NCBI GenBank assembly: GCA_023014335.1
Contig: JAECYW010000036.1
Span: 1-64,000 of the forward strand
Length of the DNA: 64,000 bases
Direction: 5' to 3'
From: Galerina marginata
Taxonomy: Eukaryota; Basidiomycota; Agaricomycetes; Agaricales; Galerinaceae
Below are positions 1 through 15,069 of the stretch, in pieces; within the stretch, counting starts at the first letter, position 1, and every line of letters starts with the position of its first letter. Position numbers and translations under genes: made by a program. The notes beneath the pieces were generated by a model that did no database searches, was not told the origin of the DNA, and worked only from the letters and a program-made list of their open reading frames with translations.

Positions 1-3000
1 CAGCGGAGCTTTGGATCGGTCATATCATGACCGGTAATCGAATAAACAGTACCCAAATTTTTCGAATGTCTTTCTCATTGAATTTGTTTCATTCAGGTAT
101 TCGTGGAGTTCAGACCAGACAATACAGAACAGATGTAGATAGTCTGAGAGCAGATTCTGAGAGTAAAGGTCTTGGTTAAGGGGATGAAATGGTTTACTCC
201 TACAAAAAGTAGATTTCGACATATTGATTCAATTTCAGGCAGGCAGAAGTATTTAGGAGATAGGGAGTTCGTTGAGAGTCTGCGACGAGAGACAGCTTAA
301 ATACCAATTATCCCACGAGATGAGACTCAAAGGGGGAAGCAACAAGTAGCCGCGTGCGGAATCCACGAAAGCGCTCAGTACCACACGAGCCATAATGAAT
401 ACATTCAGGTATCAACAGGAAGGCACTGTGAGTACCCTGAAACGTATGTCAGGCTTGAAGACGCTCACAAATGTTGACATATGTGCAGTTAAGGCCTGGA
501 GCGCAATGAGTGCAAGCAGTGAATTCTATAGGTGCTATTAGCACCATTTTTAACAGTAAGTCCTATGATATTTACGCGAGCCACCGCATTGAAGGTAAAG
601 AGTGGCCACACTAGAAGGAGACGATGCTGAGCGGACACGAGCCCAGGACAACTGTAACCAATGTACGTACCTGTCGGACGGAGCGGGAATAGGGGTGATA
701 GGTACGGTTCGGGTTGTGATCTGGGGCACTGACAGGGCAGGAACTGCTAAGGCGTATAGGATAAACAGAGTCGCCAACATTGGAAGGTAGATTCGAGAAT
801 CTGATGAAGTTCGTAGTATACACGCATACTTATACTCGAGTAGGGTATAAGCTCTCCATCGATGTTGCATTACGCCAGATAGGATCTTTGGGGAAGGGAA
901 GCAGCGTTGAAACAAGAGACATTGACCCATAACGAGGAATATCTTTGGACACGAGCCTGCATGAGATTGTCCGAAGAGATCAGCGACATTTCTGCGTCGA
1001 GCCATCCAGTCGGTCACCTGGCCGGCTCAAGGGGTATACAAACTACCAGTAGCAACACGAAGAATCTCCGATCTGCGAAGTCAGTTCGTCAGCGGATAAC
1101 CCACGAAGTAAACTTAGAGCAGCGCCTAGAGAATATTGACAAAACTAAACATTATTAGGGAAGCCATCGCCTAGTAAAGACCACCAAGTACGACTCGCAA
1201 TTCAATGGAAAACATTGTCACTGAAATTCGATCCAGTACGGACACAAGTTGGAGGAGGAATAAATAAGTAGGCTACTCCACCGGACAAGTTGAAGCTCGC
1301 GGTCGAGAGCTAGGTTTGCGAAGTCAGCCATGAACGCGACCGGCACTCTAGCAACAGTCTTGGATAAGACAGACTGGAGAGATTGTCGCGAGGTGGTAAA
1401 AAACAAACTTTTCTCTCGGTGTAGCAAGTTTCAGGAGAGGTCAGGTTTGAAAGGAAGTTTGAATTCTCGAATTAGCGTCGACGTTCGTTATCGAAACCAT
1501 GCCAGTCCAAGCACAGAGACGAAGATCGAATCCGACCTGATCTGTCAGATTCGTTCCAACAATCTCCAGCAGTCCGACACAGAGTAGATGGACGGGGATG
1601 GAATGATTGTTAAGGTATTCAGGTGGGCGGCGCTTTCGGTAAGGCGAACTTACGAAGGAGTGGAGGAAGGAACAAGAAGGGTCCCCGTTATCTTTGAGAT
1701 AAGATTGCGCCCTCAGATCAGCGGATCGTGGGGGAGGCTTGTAAACACGTGACAAGTTGACAGCTAAATTTTTCCTCTCCTCAACGTGCGTCCTCCACTT
1801 ATACCATGACTATGCTGTCAGACTCAGCATTACTGCATTTCTTCGTCACTGAAATGGACCTGCGGTGGCTTGGATCCAAAAAGTAACGGTATGCCTCTTT
1901 GTACCAATTTAGCTCGATCCTTGGATCGCAATTGATATTTCGTCGTTTCCCTAGATTCTTAGGCTGCAGACGCCTCGTTTTGACAGAAAGAAACTCTGTT
2001 GAGCTCTGTGTTGCTGGAGATGCCATCTTTCTATCAACTGGTATTCGATTTATCTCTTTTCTCGGCCTCGAACTGACTGGTGGAGTTCACAGGTCACTTC
2101 CTGCACGGCAGGTTGAACAAGGTTCATTACCCATCGACTCTGATTCTGCGTTAGTGGTCAGAGGTGAGTATCACCTCATTGCACAGGATCGTTCCTTGCT
2201 TAATTATTTTCTAGGTTCAATTGCGGCATACTTCTCGCCATTCCGACCTTGAAACAAATATTTGAGGGCCGACAGAATTTCGTTACGATAATCGATACGG
2301 TGCGTCAAGTTTGAATCCGCCTCTCCTTTCCTCTTCCTTACTATGGTTGTTAAGGCTCTACATGGCGGATCTATGCCACATGGTTGCCAATGACAGGTCT
2401 GTCTTCGTGTTCTTTTCTGTTATTTTTCTGATTCAAGTTCAATCATAGTTGATAGCTATCGTTAGCCAGCTCACGACGGCCTTCCAATACTGAACGGCCA
2501 AGTCACTGTGAATTGGTTTGAATTCGAAGGTCGGATATCTCAAGGTCTGTCCTCAACATACACGTGTATGCCATGCTGTGTCCAATTCCTTATTCATTCC
2601 GTTTCTAGGTCCAGTTGCCGGTTTATAGACACTTCTTAATGAGTGTCTGACCTATAATACGACCATTGAGGGTCGGATTACCCCTACATTCGAATGAGGG
2701 ATTTGGGGTTCGTCACCATCGGTGCCGGAGGTTGAACTGTGAGGGGGTTGGTTATTGACACCGGCGAAGAATTCTGTGCTCAATAGGATGGGTCCGTACT
2801 ACGTCCTTCTTCTCTTGACGAAGTAGCTGGAACTCTCATGTGTGATGGTGCGTTTCTTTTCTACGCTTACTTTGGTGCTCGATTGACTTATAATTTGCAG
2901 GGTCTTGGTGACGGAGCTATCGCCGTCCTTCAAGCCTAACCTTTTTGGATAATTGCTTCAGAACCAGGTTGATTCGAACCAGGTTCTCAGCAGGGACCCG

Positions 3001-4067
3001 CACGAGGACGTGTATGGCCATCTTTTGTCAGTCTAGCTTGAAGCTAGACTGATTTCATGTACGTTTGTTTATCCTGCAATTTCATCCCGACTTGTGATTG
3101 TATTGTTCTAGTTGAGATGGCTAATAACCGGCAAACCTGCGGCGCGGGATCGGACCATGGTCAGGATTACGAACTATGGATGTGTCCTTCGTGTTCTACC
3201 GAGAGAGCTGAAACGTTTGCGGTCATTTTGGTTCGTTCTCATCTATCTCGACGTATACGTTGATCGCCTTCTGACAACGAAAGAGCAGAGTCATCTTAAC
3301 TGAACCATCAAAGTTTGTACGTCAAGCTGTCTGTACCTCCATTTCGTCTTCAGGATGATGTCGAACTGACCGTTACTCCCCTGTAGATGTACGAGCATTA
3401 CAACTTGAACGGAAAAAAAACTGGGGAACCATGATTCGTGGCAGACCACCGGGTCAGTATGAAAATTTTCTCGACATCTTGATTTCCTGATTAGCCGACA
3501 CCTTTTGTAGGCCGCCAAATTGCGTGTAAAGCTTACTACCATGCCAAGTCCACCCGCCTCTCTGTGGCTGAGCGTAGCAATGACTCTCCGTTATCGTTCT
3601 GCATGCTTCGTTTAAATTGCTCGATTTCCGAGACAGTATACTATATCCTGGTGGATCTTCAGTTCTCAAGATACCGCATAGCCCCCTGGTTGTATTTGTC
3701 TAATATAAACACGTTGGGTTTGCCATCCACTTCACGATGAATGCACAATCTGACAAAGTCAATCCCTACACCTCGCGTTCTCGTCTTCATCCTCCACGCC
3801 AAGCCCCCGGCGCGAGTGATGGATTGCCACGTCAGGATTCGACACTCATTTCCGAGTCCCGACTCGCAGTGCGAAGCAGCGGCAGGGGGTGCTCGACATG
3901 AAGCTCTCACTGCGCTGCAAGTCACGCAAACCCAACCGGAGCCGAGCTGGGCTGAGCTGCCCATGGTGAGACAATGACTTACCTTTTTTGCCTCAGAATG
4001 ATAGAGATCATGTCGATATCCGGCTTCCCGCTGACATATCAAAACATGAGTCATGGCATCCTACTCC
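1..4067. other. Gene-poor stretch with decayed repeats
   Basis: I see no gene here. Open frames are short, overlap on both strands and match no family I know. Around 2160-2300 the sequence resembles 21745-21880 (shared stretch ending in CTCGCCATTCCGAC or CTTTCGCCATTCCGAC), so part of it is a decayed copy of a dispersed sequence. Confidence 0.5.
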
Positions 4068-4073
4068 TATAAG
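4068..4073 (+). promoter_or_regulatory. Possible TATA box of the GFA gene
   Basis: TATAAG lies 43 nt upstream of the ATG at 4111. The spacing is short but acceptable for a fungal core promoter. Confidence 0.3.
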
Positions 4074-4110
4074 AACAACTGGGCCGCCATTTCCCAGCAA
4101 CCAGCAAGCC

Positions 4111-4669
4111 ATGTCTGAGCCAGTTACAGTCAAACATACGCTCGACGGCTCTTGTCATTGCGGCGCCGTAAAATTCGTGGCTAAGGATGTTGACCTAACC
4201 AAGATCGCCAGGTGCAACTGCACGCTATGCAACATGTCGGGTCGGTGAGTATTTCGATTAGTTTGTATACCCTCCATAATAATTGCTCATACCGTGATGC
4301 AGCATTGGCGTTTTCGTTAAAGAGGGAAATTTCCTCTTGATCAAAAGCGACGGGACCCAACTGCCCCTTCACATCGACAGCGTCAGCGCTCGCGCTGACA
4401 ATGAATTCCCCCCCGAGTTGACTGTCTATGATGCCCGTGGACCGCAGCACCATTTTTGCAACAAATGCGGCATTCATGTGTTCAACATCGCTGACATTAA
4501 GGAGCATGGAGGGGTTAATATTAGCGCCAATTTTCTTTGCTTTGATTTGAAGAAGGTGGGGAAGGATGTCAAGGATGTTGCCGAGCCGTCTAAGATGTCG
4601 TATATGGATGGGCGGTCGAACACTTGGGCTCAGCAAAAGGGAGAACCTTGGGCGGGAGGAGTTTGGTGA
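4111..4669 (+). CDS. GFA / Mss4-like zinc protein (CENP-V/GFA domain)
   Basis: Two exons, 4111-4244 and 4303-4669, encode 166 aa; the 58-nt intron joins CG|C to restore an Arg codon. Family hallmarks are visible: CHCGAVKF near residue 18, CNCTLC near residue 38 and FCNKCGIHVF around residue 90. These are the cysteine pairs that bind two zincs in the Mss4-like fold of glutathione-dependent formaldehyde-activating (GFA) domain proteins. The length fits a single-domain GFA protein. There is no signal peptide, so it is probably cytosolic. Most fungal members have no proven substrate, and the S-hydroxymethylglutathione role belongs to a bacterial homologue, so the exact reaction is inference. Neighbours give no pathway hint. 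Splicing, length and motifs all agree, so the gene call is firm. Confidence 0.9.
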
Positions 4670-6680
4670 AATTTGGAGTGGCGGAAGTCGTTGGGAGCTG
4701 TGTCGACAGATTCCGCGGATTCATAGCAAACAAATTGGGACTGCGCTTTCGATTCTGAATTATACTTCTTACTTGTGGCATTATATATCTGGAATAATTT
4801 TTGTCACTGATACGACAGTCTGGGCTACGATGAAGCCAGAGAGGGTATATGACTGTATATGAGTATAGCTGGGAAGACAGAGACGATAGCAATGGAGCAG
4901 CGTACCCACATCAGAAAAGCATAATAACGCCTCCACCTTCAAGGACACGCAGAAGGGTGGAATTCTCGAACGCGACCACTGTGACTGTCAAATACAGATG
5001 AAGTGCCTTGCAGGGTCCTGATTCAAGTCATTCGGCTACTGGTGCTACTAAGGGCTGTCAGATTTCGAGGAGGTTTGATGATGGCTGAACAGAACCTTGG
5101 CCTTCAAGCTCTTCAAGTCGTAGAGAGACCATGTTAAATTTTCGTAGATAGGGGAGTTACTGTTTGTTTTGAGCGACACGTGATGAAAATTGTCACGACC
5201 GAGGCAATTTCGACATGACCCTTTCAATCTGATACACAATGTGCTTTGGACATTGTGGTCGTCAGATCCTCCTCGAGCTCTCCATCATTGAAATGGACGA
5301 GGGAGTAAGGTCAATGTGGCGAGTTGGCGAGTATGGACACTTTCCGACTACTGCTGCTACTGCTGCGTACTGAACGCTGATGCATCATGATTGACGCGTT
5401 CCACCAGGGTTCTCATCTCCAGCTGTGAATTTTTTATGTGTTCTGCTCCGTTCTGATGCTACCCCACATCCATGGCCTTGCTATTCTGCCACAATTACCG
5501 CAAGCAAGGTGAGCACGTCCTATTTCTTGAACAACAGTCATGACGTCACCCCAGATCGATTGACTCTTCTGTTTCTTCATGCACATGCTCAAGCGTGTTC
5601 TAAAGGTGGAAATGACAGCATAAGACTCTTATTCAACAAATTTAAACCCTTTACACAGAGTTCCATGACCCCGCAGTCGCACAAACGCGAATGAGACACC
5701 GAGTCGTGTTTTTATCAAGCCTATCCAATAATCCCCACGATTACTTTCTGCATTGAAATACAGTGCGTCGTATATGAATTTTGAGCGAAACCTAGTGTCA
5801 ATCTACCAATCATCCTCGGTGTAACCTCTCCGTGCTCATATTTTAGCCTGCTCGCGACTTCCTTCCGCGCATTCACCTGCCACATTCGTCCTCTGCTCAA
5901 TGGACATTGGACATCTATCATGATCAATCTGCCAAGAGTAAAACCTATCTTCTTTTCCAGCGGTTGATCTGAGTTTCTCATAACAAGTATTTTTGTAGGC
6001 ACTTAATTTGGATGCCAAGCGGTTAGAAGACACAACGTGCTTTGATTACTCACCGACATTACCGTTGCGCCTATTGCACTTGTTTCCCTTATTCGCTTTC
6101 CTTTCATCCACTTCTGTGTATCGCCCTTCCGAAGTTCTTCAACGCCGCGCCTGCGCTTATTTCTGGAACCTTGACGGTTTGTCACATGAGCTAGTGCTCG
6201 GCAGAAATCTTGCGATACCAATTTGCCGCTCAAGGTGATCAATTATTTCCCATATTTTAACCATTATACGTTGTATGAACTGTCCTGACCCACCGATTCG
6301 GCCACCTACTTACATTGCCAACACATTTCCAGGAATTATTGTCGGCCATATATTCCGACCAGGCTTTGATGGTCCAATATGCCTTGGTTCGATGCTGCTC
6401 GCCGCTTTCTTCGACAACGGCCCGTTTGTTTGCCTCTGCTTCTTCCGTGCCGCTTCCAATGACGCCTCTGGTGTGGATCAACCTGGATCATATTTATGTC
6501 CTGTCGAAGCCGCCTTTCGCATGGTCGTCAATACTTCCTCACCTATCTATAGGTTCAGTAAACTGACCACAAGTGCTTTCCCATTTCGTTCAAATTCGCG
6601 AAATTTACGGAACATGTGTATCGGCTTTCGTATGTGGAATACCTGCCATGCATGCTCTCTAGTCTATCGTGCGGTGAAGA
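4670..6680. other. Intergenic, no gene recognised
   Basis: Only short open frames with no family signal. The longest, 6275-6685 on the plus strand, looks random and overlaps other frames. I see no repeat or structured RNA. Confidence 0.45.
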
Positions 6681-6688
6681 TATAAAAG
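6681..6688 (+). promoter_or_regulatory. TATA box of the subtilase gene
   Basis: TATAAAAG lies 71 nt upstream of the protease ATG at 6752, a typical spacing for a fungal TATA box. Confidence 0.55.
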
Positions 6689-6751
6689 ACGCGTCATCTG
6701 AAGGATGTCTTTAAATTTTCTCGGGCTTCCCCAAACCTCAGAACGTTCACT

Positions 6752-8755
<2,004 letters not shown>

Positions 8756-9134
8756 TTTGGTACAGCCGCCCCAAGCAACAATGATCTAGCGCACAATGCC
8801 CCGCTACAGTGAAAGGTCGCACAGAGTATGTTAGAGTTCGGCAAACCCATATATATTTTTCGATATTTTTGTACGAAAATTCTAAGGAGCAAGCATATTT
8901 CATAAGAAATGGTTCGCATTGGCCAGCAAAAAGGAATGTGTGAAGAGAAATTACAAGCTAGACTCGTACACGGTTTATGGACCATTCCCTCAATAATGTC
9001 TTATCATGCTCTCCTAGTACGCATCTCATTGGTCTTCCCTTGCTATCTTCTAGAGACGCCAATACACGGTTGGCTATACTTATAAATGGAGACGATGTCA
9101 GTTCTGAGAGGAGCTTTGAAAGTGTAGAAAATAA

Positions 9135-10073
9135 TTACAATAGATACGGCTTGAACGGAGTATCATTGTTTTTCTTCCCTATTTCTTGATCCTTTCTAAT
9201 CCGGGCGAGGTCGTCTGCACGCACCGCAAAGGGCATATTAAACACTCCCTTTTTGTTGTAACCAATTTGCAGCAGGACTATGTAGGTCGTATCCCGATAG
9301 CCAGACCTATCCATGTCGTCCCGGAGTTTTTGCCACAGCACGCGATCACGGTCGTCGATGGGAATATTCATGTCTGTAACGTCGCCCAAGCCGACGATCT
9401 TGACTCTTCCTTGCATTGGTTTGTCGAGAAGATCCTTGAAAGGAATATCGGGCGATATGAGCGATTTGATGTTTTCTTCTTCGCATGGGGATATGTAAAG
9501 ATTCGCGCAGGCCACCCACATCTTCCTGTTGTCCGATGCTGCAGTAAAAGCTGGTAAGAGTTCTTCGCCGAGAGCAAGGCCAATGGCGCGCATCAAATCC
9601 TCGTTCACGTTCATTCGGCCGATGCACTTCACAATGAAGGCACGTTGTTTATCCGGCTCTTTACAGTACTTTTTGTGATCTGCCCTGGACATGCAAGTTG
9701 GATAACTCACTTGGATAGCCGAACAGTTACTTACCAGTCTTTCTTCTGACACTGAGAAATAGCATTCGCCATTGGTCAATCGCATTACTAGGTTGCAAGT
9801 TAATGGAGATACCTCTTGAGAACAGTAAAACACGCCTCTGCACTATTTAATCCACGTTGTTCGTGTTAAATGTGTAAAGTATGTTAGAATATACGCATAG
9901 CTCACCCGAGCGCACTTTGAGAATTCTTCTTTCTCTCCTGGCAACCGACCACAAGAGTGGCATAATTTCTTCCTATTTGGTAGGGTTTCATGTGGTATGG
10001 ACCTTACATTCATCGAAAAAGCAGCAAGGCCGTCATCTTCCTCGGGAGTGGCATCTACCTGACGAGATTGCAT
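9135..10073 (-). CDS. MYND zinc-finger protein, copy 1
   Basis: Minus-strand exons 10073-9906, 9842-9813, 9751-9735 and 9684-9135 give 254 aa. Spliced, the finger is complete: CHSC, KCARC, FYCSQEC, then DWADHKKYC, which is the C-x2-C...C-x2-C...YC-x3-C...H-x3-C MYND pattern, spread over all four exons. Two of those exons are only 30 and 17 nt. After the finger (about residue 78 on) comes a roughly 175-residue region (KQRAFIVKCIGRM..., ending PFKPYLL) that I do not recognise; it is conserved in the second copy. MYND fingers bind proline-rich partner peptides; the partner here is unknown. No signal peptide, so intracellular. An in-frame stop upstream removes the N-terminal extension present in copy 2. 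Confidence 0.8.
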
Positions 10074-10218
10074 TGGGTTGACGAGGTTAAAATGCGGAAA
10101 CGTTCAAGCTGACAGCGCACTCAATCCGGGCCCAATAAAATTAGCACGTTATATGTGCAGGGGTGATCTCGCCTTCATCGTGGTCGCCGTGAGGGCCTCC
10201 ACAGATTAGATTAGATTC

Positions 10219-13200
10219 CTACACGTGATGGCGTGATCATCGACTCCATTTTCCGCCTGTACATGTCCTTCGTGTCGTGCCCAGCAGATATGCCTGAGTA
10301 CGAGACCTCAAAATTTCTAACATGTCCTGGCGGGTGGAAAAGAGAATTTTATGATGGTAGGACGTTATTTAAAGGCTAAAACTTGTGTAATTTCAATCGA
10401 TCTCTAGCCCCCATTACCATATCCCGCTCAGCATTCTCAATAAAGTACTTGAAACTGTCCTTTCCCCGTGTTTGAGAGAACGCTGTGACCTAAACGTCGT
10501 CAGCCTTGTCGTCGCAACTCTGTGCACCGTGGCTATTGAGATTAGCGAGCGGCACTGATTCCATTGACAGAGCTGAAGGCCGACCTGCAGCCGCCCTCAA
10601 TGAGGGTAAGGGTGCTGAGATGTTTAGCTCGCGGAAGGCCAATGACTTGAAAGAATATCTGACGGAAATACACACAAGAGGGTCTGCTTTACTGAAGCAG
10701 AGAAGCGTAACCCAACCATAGCAGGACGTGTATCCAAGGTTCCGAATTTAATGAGCTTGCCAAAAATGTATCAAAAATCGAGAATGAAGATGCAAAAAGA
10801 CCTTCTTGCTCGACGGAATCTTCTGCAGTGCTCTAAAGAAGGATATGGGAAACGGTGGATGGCTGCTCCATGGTCCTGAGCTGGAATTTTATGTTTGGAG
10901 GCGGAGGAAGACGGAAATTCGCTCGAGTTTTGATTCCTGACGACGCGTCCGAAAGTCGGAGGAGCAGCCGGGTGGTGCGTCGCTGGACGGCGGAACGGGA
11001 GGTGGGAATGTCGGTAGGACCTAAATGGCGTTGAGACGCGACGGTAAGGAAGCAGAAGAAACGGCTATGAAGGATCGGCAAAACTCACCGGAGAGGTCTT
11101 GGTATGACGAAAGTGAGACGGAAGGACTCTCAGAGCTAGCCGATAAGAAAGCATAAGTCGTTATGGTTGATAATACAGAAAGCCCTGTGAGATGATAAGA
11201 GAAAATTGGGGCAGAAACGAGGCAAAATGTGCATATATGCGGGCCTAAGCTCAACAGGGGTGTTCTTATAAGCCACAAGCGTCAGATGGAGAAGTAGGAC
11301 GTATGCGAACACTGGCAATATACATGAAATACTCTAAACGTTGGAACGCAAAATAAAAAACGGAGGTAAGTCAGCACCGCGGTTACTAACATATGATGCG
11401 AATTTACATACACTTGCTTGCAAGAGGGACAGTTCAAACACCGTAGCATGAGTGGGACCTCCGCGGGCGATCATCCGACAAAATGTTTCCTCCAGCAGTC
11501 ATATATCTGTCGTCTAGAAACCAAAGCCACAAAAAGGCATAAATAGGAGTAAAGACTTGCGTAGTACGACTGGGAAGTGGCCTAGAACCTAGGAGATCAC
11601 CTACGAATCCCATGGCTAGGACTCCACCGATGGAACCGCAATTCTTCTCCCAATGTCGCATCGCAGAAAGGCCTCTTAGGGACAGAATAAACACTGACGA
11701 GACGTTCGAAGTTATGAAGCGGGGTCAGTCCATGGACATCGAGACTGTGCAGCGGGAGCTCGTTAATGGGTGACTAGATCGTCGTGGTCCTCGATGAGCT
11801 GGAGTGGACAAAGTAGCAGAGTGGAGGCAGAGCGAGTAAGGGAGAGTACGTGAGACGGTACCATACAGCCCGCTTTGAGGTGAAGAACAGCTGAGGCCTG
11901 GGGCTGCTCTTACTTGTCCAACGTGGAGGGCGTCGAGCGCGCTGTTGATCGATGTTGATTATGGGGACATTTGAGCGAATTCTCACGGATATCTTCTGAT
12001 TACCGCCATCAACATTGCTCTCCATACATTCACGCTGGCCAGGGCGCTCTGCTCAGATATCCTTATTTTGCTGGACTCCGTCAAAGTTATCTTTTGCTGG
12101 CTTTGCTGGACCGCCGTCCTCAGCTTAGAACGGCTTATCATACGCGTTTCTCGGCATTGAATCACAATGGGTACTCATACCCCCCTTGAGATAAGTACTG
12201 AAATTTCTCCTTGTATGAATTGGCGTCCTCCAGCTATACGAATCTGGTGTCGAACGTCGCACTGAGTTGTGTTTGTAAAAGACAGATAAGAATATCCGTG
12301 GAAATTCGCTCAAAGGCTCTTGGTCAACGTTGATCAACAGGCTGCTTGACACCCTATTGAACAAGCGTGTTCAGCCTTAGGCCCCAGACGTCCTCCGCCT
12401 CGAAAAGAGCCCTCTGCTGCCGTCTCATATGCTGACTTTTGCTCCTTCTGCCTTTACTCTGCTACTTTCAACTCCAACTCATCGTAGACGAGAATGGGAG
12501 ACCTTCCTGCGATCCGCCATTGGGGGATGGATTGTGTCTCCGTCGCGGGAGTACGTGCCAGAGGATCTGTGACCAGGGCTTTGGGCCTTACCCGTTGTAC
12601 TAGTGGTCCTCAATTCTTATTGCTCCCTTCGCGACCTTGATCTATCGAGGATCAATTCAAAACTGCTGGAGGACATGTTTTATCGGCCGATCGACCTCAC
12701 AGGTCTCACTCCGGATACTGTGTTTAAACTAAGTACTGCAAGTTATATGGCTTAAATCTACACCATACATCCGCGACAATGCTGACTTAACTCTATTTTG
12801 TCCAGTTTTCCGCGCTGAACAGTTGAGAACTGCACGTGTATTGCTCTTTGACCCACCTCCTCTTATCATACCACAGTGCTCTCTGCATTATCAACAGCAA
12901 CGGCTTTCGCTTACTTCAGGTAGCTCTGGGCCTCTGTTCCACTTTCTCCATACCACGGCCTTGCTGGTGATTTTTGTGGGTCCTTTCTGTCCGTTTCCGC
13001 TGCTACCTGCGCATCGTGTCTCCACACTATTCAGAGCGTACAGGTATCTCCATTGCCAGTTCTGCCGTCCGGAGACGCGCTGCCTGACTGTGTCGACAAC
13101 GCTTGAACGCATCAATTCGATCTCGACCCAGAGGTGAATCAACTCTGGAACCGGACGCACCTATGCATGCAAACCAAGAGACCGGCAAGTACTGCAACTC

Positions 13201-13448
13201 CACGGGCCCGTACACGTGCCTTTGGGGTATATATTTAAGAAGGAAAAATGACGGTAGGAGTTTACACTTTATATTTTGATCATTCTTATTTCGGCAAGTA
13301 CGATTTCAATTGGCAATTAAATTTGAAAACCTTCCCGCTCACTGTTGAGCCCCACTTCTCCATATTCGGTGGAGCATACCCTGCCGTGCGTTTGCCCAAC
13401 TTTTTTATCTATCTTATTTTCTCATTCGACTCCTCTTCCCCATTTGTA
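10219..13448. other. Gene-poor stretch with degenerate duplicated sequence
   Basis: No intact gene seen. 11600-11770 reads on the minus strand as a remnant (FEVMKRGQSMDIE..., RELVNG) that matches the minus-strand remnant at 15260-15466 (IEVIKQGRPMDIE..., KLVDG). 12480-12600 resembles 15360-15440 (TTCCTGCGATCC, TACGTGCCAGAGGATCT). It looks like repeated copying and decay of one gene family I cannot name. Confidence 0.5.
12310..13320 (+). repeat. Dispersed direct repeat, copy 1 (partner 15070-16210)
   Basis: Collinear similarity with 15070-16210: at 12331/15092 (AGCCTGCTCGACACC-like), 12386/15145 (CAGACGTCCTCCGCCTC-like), 12498/15363, 12660/15470 (ACTGCTGGAGGA, CGATCGAC) and 13130/16039 (CCCAGAG...GACGCA...TGCATGCA). 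Both copies lack long frames and so are decayed. Confidence 0.6.
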
Positions 13449-13620
13449 GGGCTGATATGTCTGTCAAATTACAGGCATACAGCGTCAAAGATGCGCTCTC
13501 GGGCCTCAGTACGTGCCATTGTGCCAATATTGCTTATTTTCACATTTGATCAATAGAATTTGGTACAGCCCCCTCCCCCTAGCAACAATAACCTGGCGCA
13601 CAATACCCCGCTATAATGAA
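13449..13620 (+). pseudogene. Relic of the subtilase 3' end
   Basis: Encodes the last-exon residues ADMSVKLQAYSVKDALSGL followed by an intron (13509-13556) and a stub matching the final exon of the protease at 8754. No other part of the protease precedes it, so it cannot make an enzyme. Here the splice junction gives AAA, not the TAA of the full-length gene, which suggests the ancestral protease once read through this point. Confidence 0.75.
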
Positions 13621-13966
13621 AGGTCGCACAGTGAGAGAGTATGTTAGAGTTTAGAAAGTAGGTCACTCGGAAATAGACAAAGCTGTATCCTCCGACACCT
13701 ATATACGAAGATTTTAAAGAGTAAATGTATTTCACAAGATATGATTCATATTGACGAGCGAAAAGAAATTTGTAACGAGAGACTACAAGTTAGACTCGTA
13801 CACGGTTTATGGACCACTCCCTCAACAAATTCTTATCATGCTCTCCTAGTAGGCATGTCATTGGTCGGCCCTTGCTATCTTCTAGAGACGCTAATACACG
13901 GTTGGCTATACTTATAAATGGAGACGATGTCAGTTCTGAGAGGAGCTTTGAAAGTGTAGAAAATAA

Positions 13967-14985
13967 TTACAATAGAAACGGCTTGAACGAAGTATCATTG
14001 TTTTGCTTCCCTATTTCTTGATCCTTTCTAATCCGTGCGAGGTCGTCCGCATACACAGAAAATGGCATAAAGAATACTCCGCTCTTGTTGTAACCAAATT
14101 GCAGCAGGGCTACGTAGGCCGTATCCCGAAAGCCAGACCTATCCATGTCATCCCTAAGTTTCTGCCACAGCACGCGAATACGGTCGCCGATGGGAATATT
14201 CATGTCTGTAACGTCGTTGATGCCGACGAGCTTCACCCTTCCTTGCATTGGTTTATCGAGGAGGGCCTTGAGAGGAATGTCGGGCGATGTGAGCAATTTG
14301 AAGTCTTCTCCTTCTTCATCTGGGGATATGTAAAGGTTCGCGCAGGCCACCCACATCTTCCTGTTGTCCGATGCCGCAGTAAAAGCTGGTAGGAGTTCTT
14401 CGCCGAGAGCAAGGCCAATGGCGCGCATCAAATCCGCGTCCAGGTTCATTCGACCGATGCACTTCACAATGAAGGCACGTTGTTTATCTGGCTCTTCACA
14501 GAACTTTTTGTGACCTGCCCTGGACATGCAAGTTAGAGAACTGCCTTGGACAGTCGCATAATAATAGTTACTTACCAATCTTTCTTCTGACACTGAGAAA
14601 TGGCCCTCGTCATCGATCAACCGCATTACTCGGTACAGGTTAATAGAAATACCTCTCGAGAACAATAAAACACGCCTCTGCACTATTTGTTCCACGTTCT
14701 TTGAGTTAGATATGAAATTTGTATACTAATAAACGCCTGGCTCACCCTAGCGCACTTCGCAAATTCTTGTTTCTCTCCTGGTACCCGACCACAGGAGTAG
14801 CATACCTTTTTTCGATTTGGTTCAGGTTCTAGTGGCCTGGACTTGACGTTCATCGAAAAAGCAGCAATACTTTTATCTTCAGGAGGTGCATCTGCCTGAC
14901 GCGCTTGCATGGCGTTGACGAGGTCTAAACGTGAAAAGCGTAGAAGTGTCCAAGGTGACAGCGCACTCAATCGAGCCCCAAACAT
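13967..14985 (-). CDS. MYND zinc-finger protein, copy 2
   Basis: Minus-strand exons 14985-14746, 14682-14653, 14592-14576 and 14519-13967 give 279 aa with the same intron positions as copy 1. The finger is complete: CYSC, KCARC, FYCSREC, DWAGHKKFC. The unrecognised C-terminal domain is also conserved (ending SFKPFLL). It has an extra 25-residue N-terminus (MFGARLSALS...) before the residues that match the copy 1 start. All splice sites and frames are intact, so both paralogues look functional. The two differ at scattered residues throughout, pointing to an older duplication rather than an assembly artefact. Confidence 0.8.
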
Positions 14986-15069
14986 TATGCATGGTCAGGG
15001 TCCTCATCGTGGTCGCCACGATGGCCGATAGATTAGATTAAAAATAACTGTGGGAATTCTTGTTTTCTT

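Larger units (their letters stand above)
13449..15049. repeat. Segmental duplication, copy 2
   Basis: Second copy of 8655-10218. Its left edge falls inside the last coding exon of the subtilase (GGCTGATATGTCTG), so only a stub of that gene was copied, while the MYND gene came over whole. Confidence 0.85.

Noticed and set aside
550..1017. 155-codon minus-strand frame
   Set aside because: Composition is irregular, no motif or splice structure supports it, and other frames overlap it.
2961..3000. tRNA-like T-arm word (GATTCGAACC)
   Set aside because: The flanking bases do not pair into a 5-bp T stem and no acceptor or anticodon stem can be drawn around it. The similar word at 34920 fails for the same reason.
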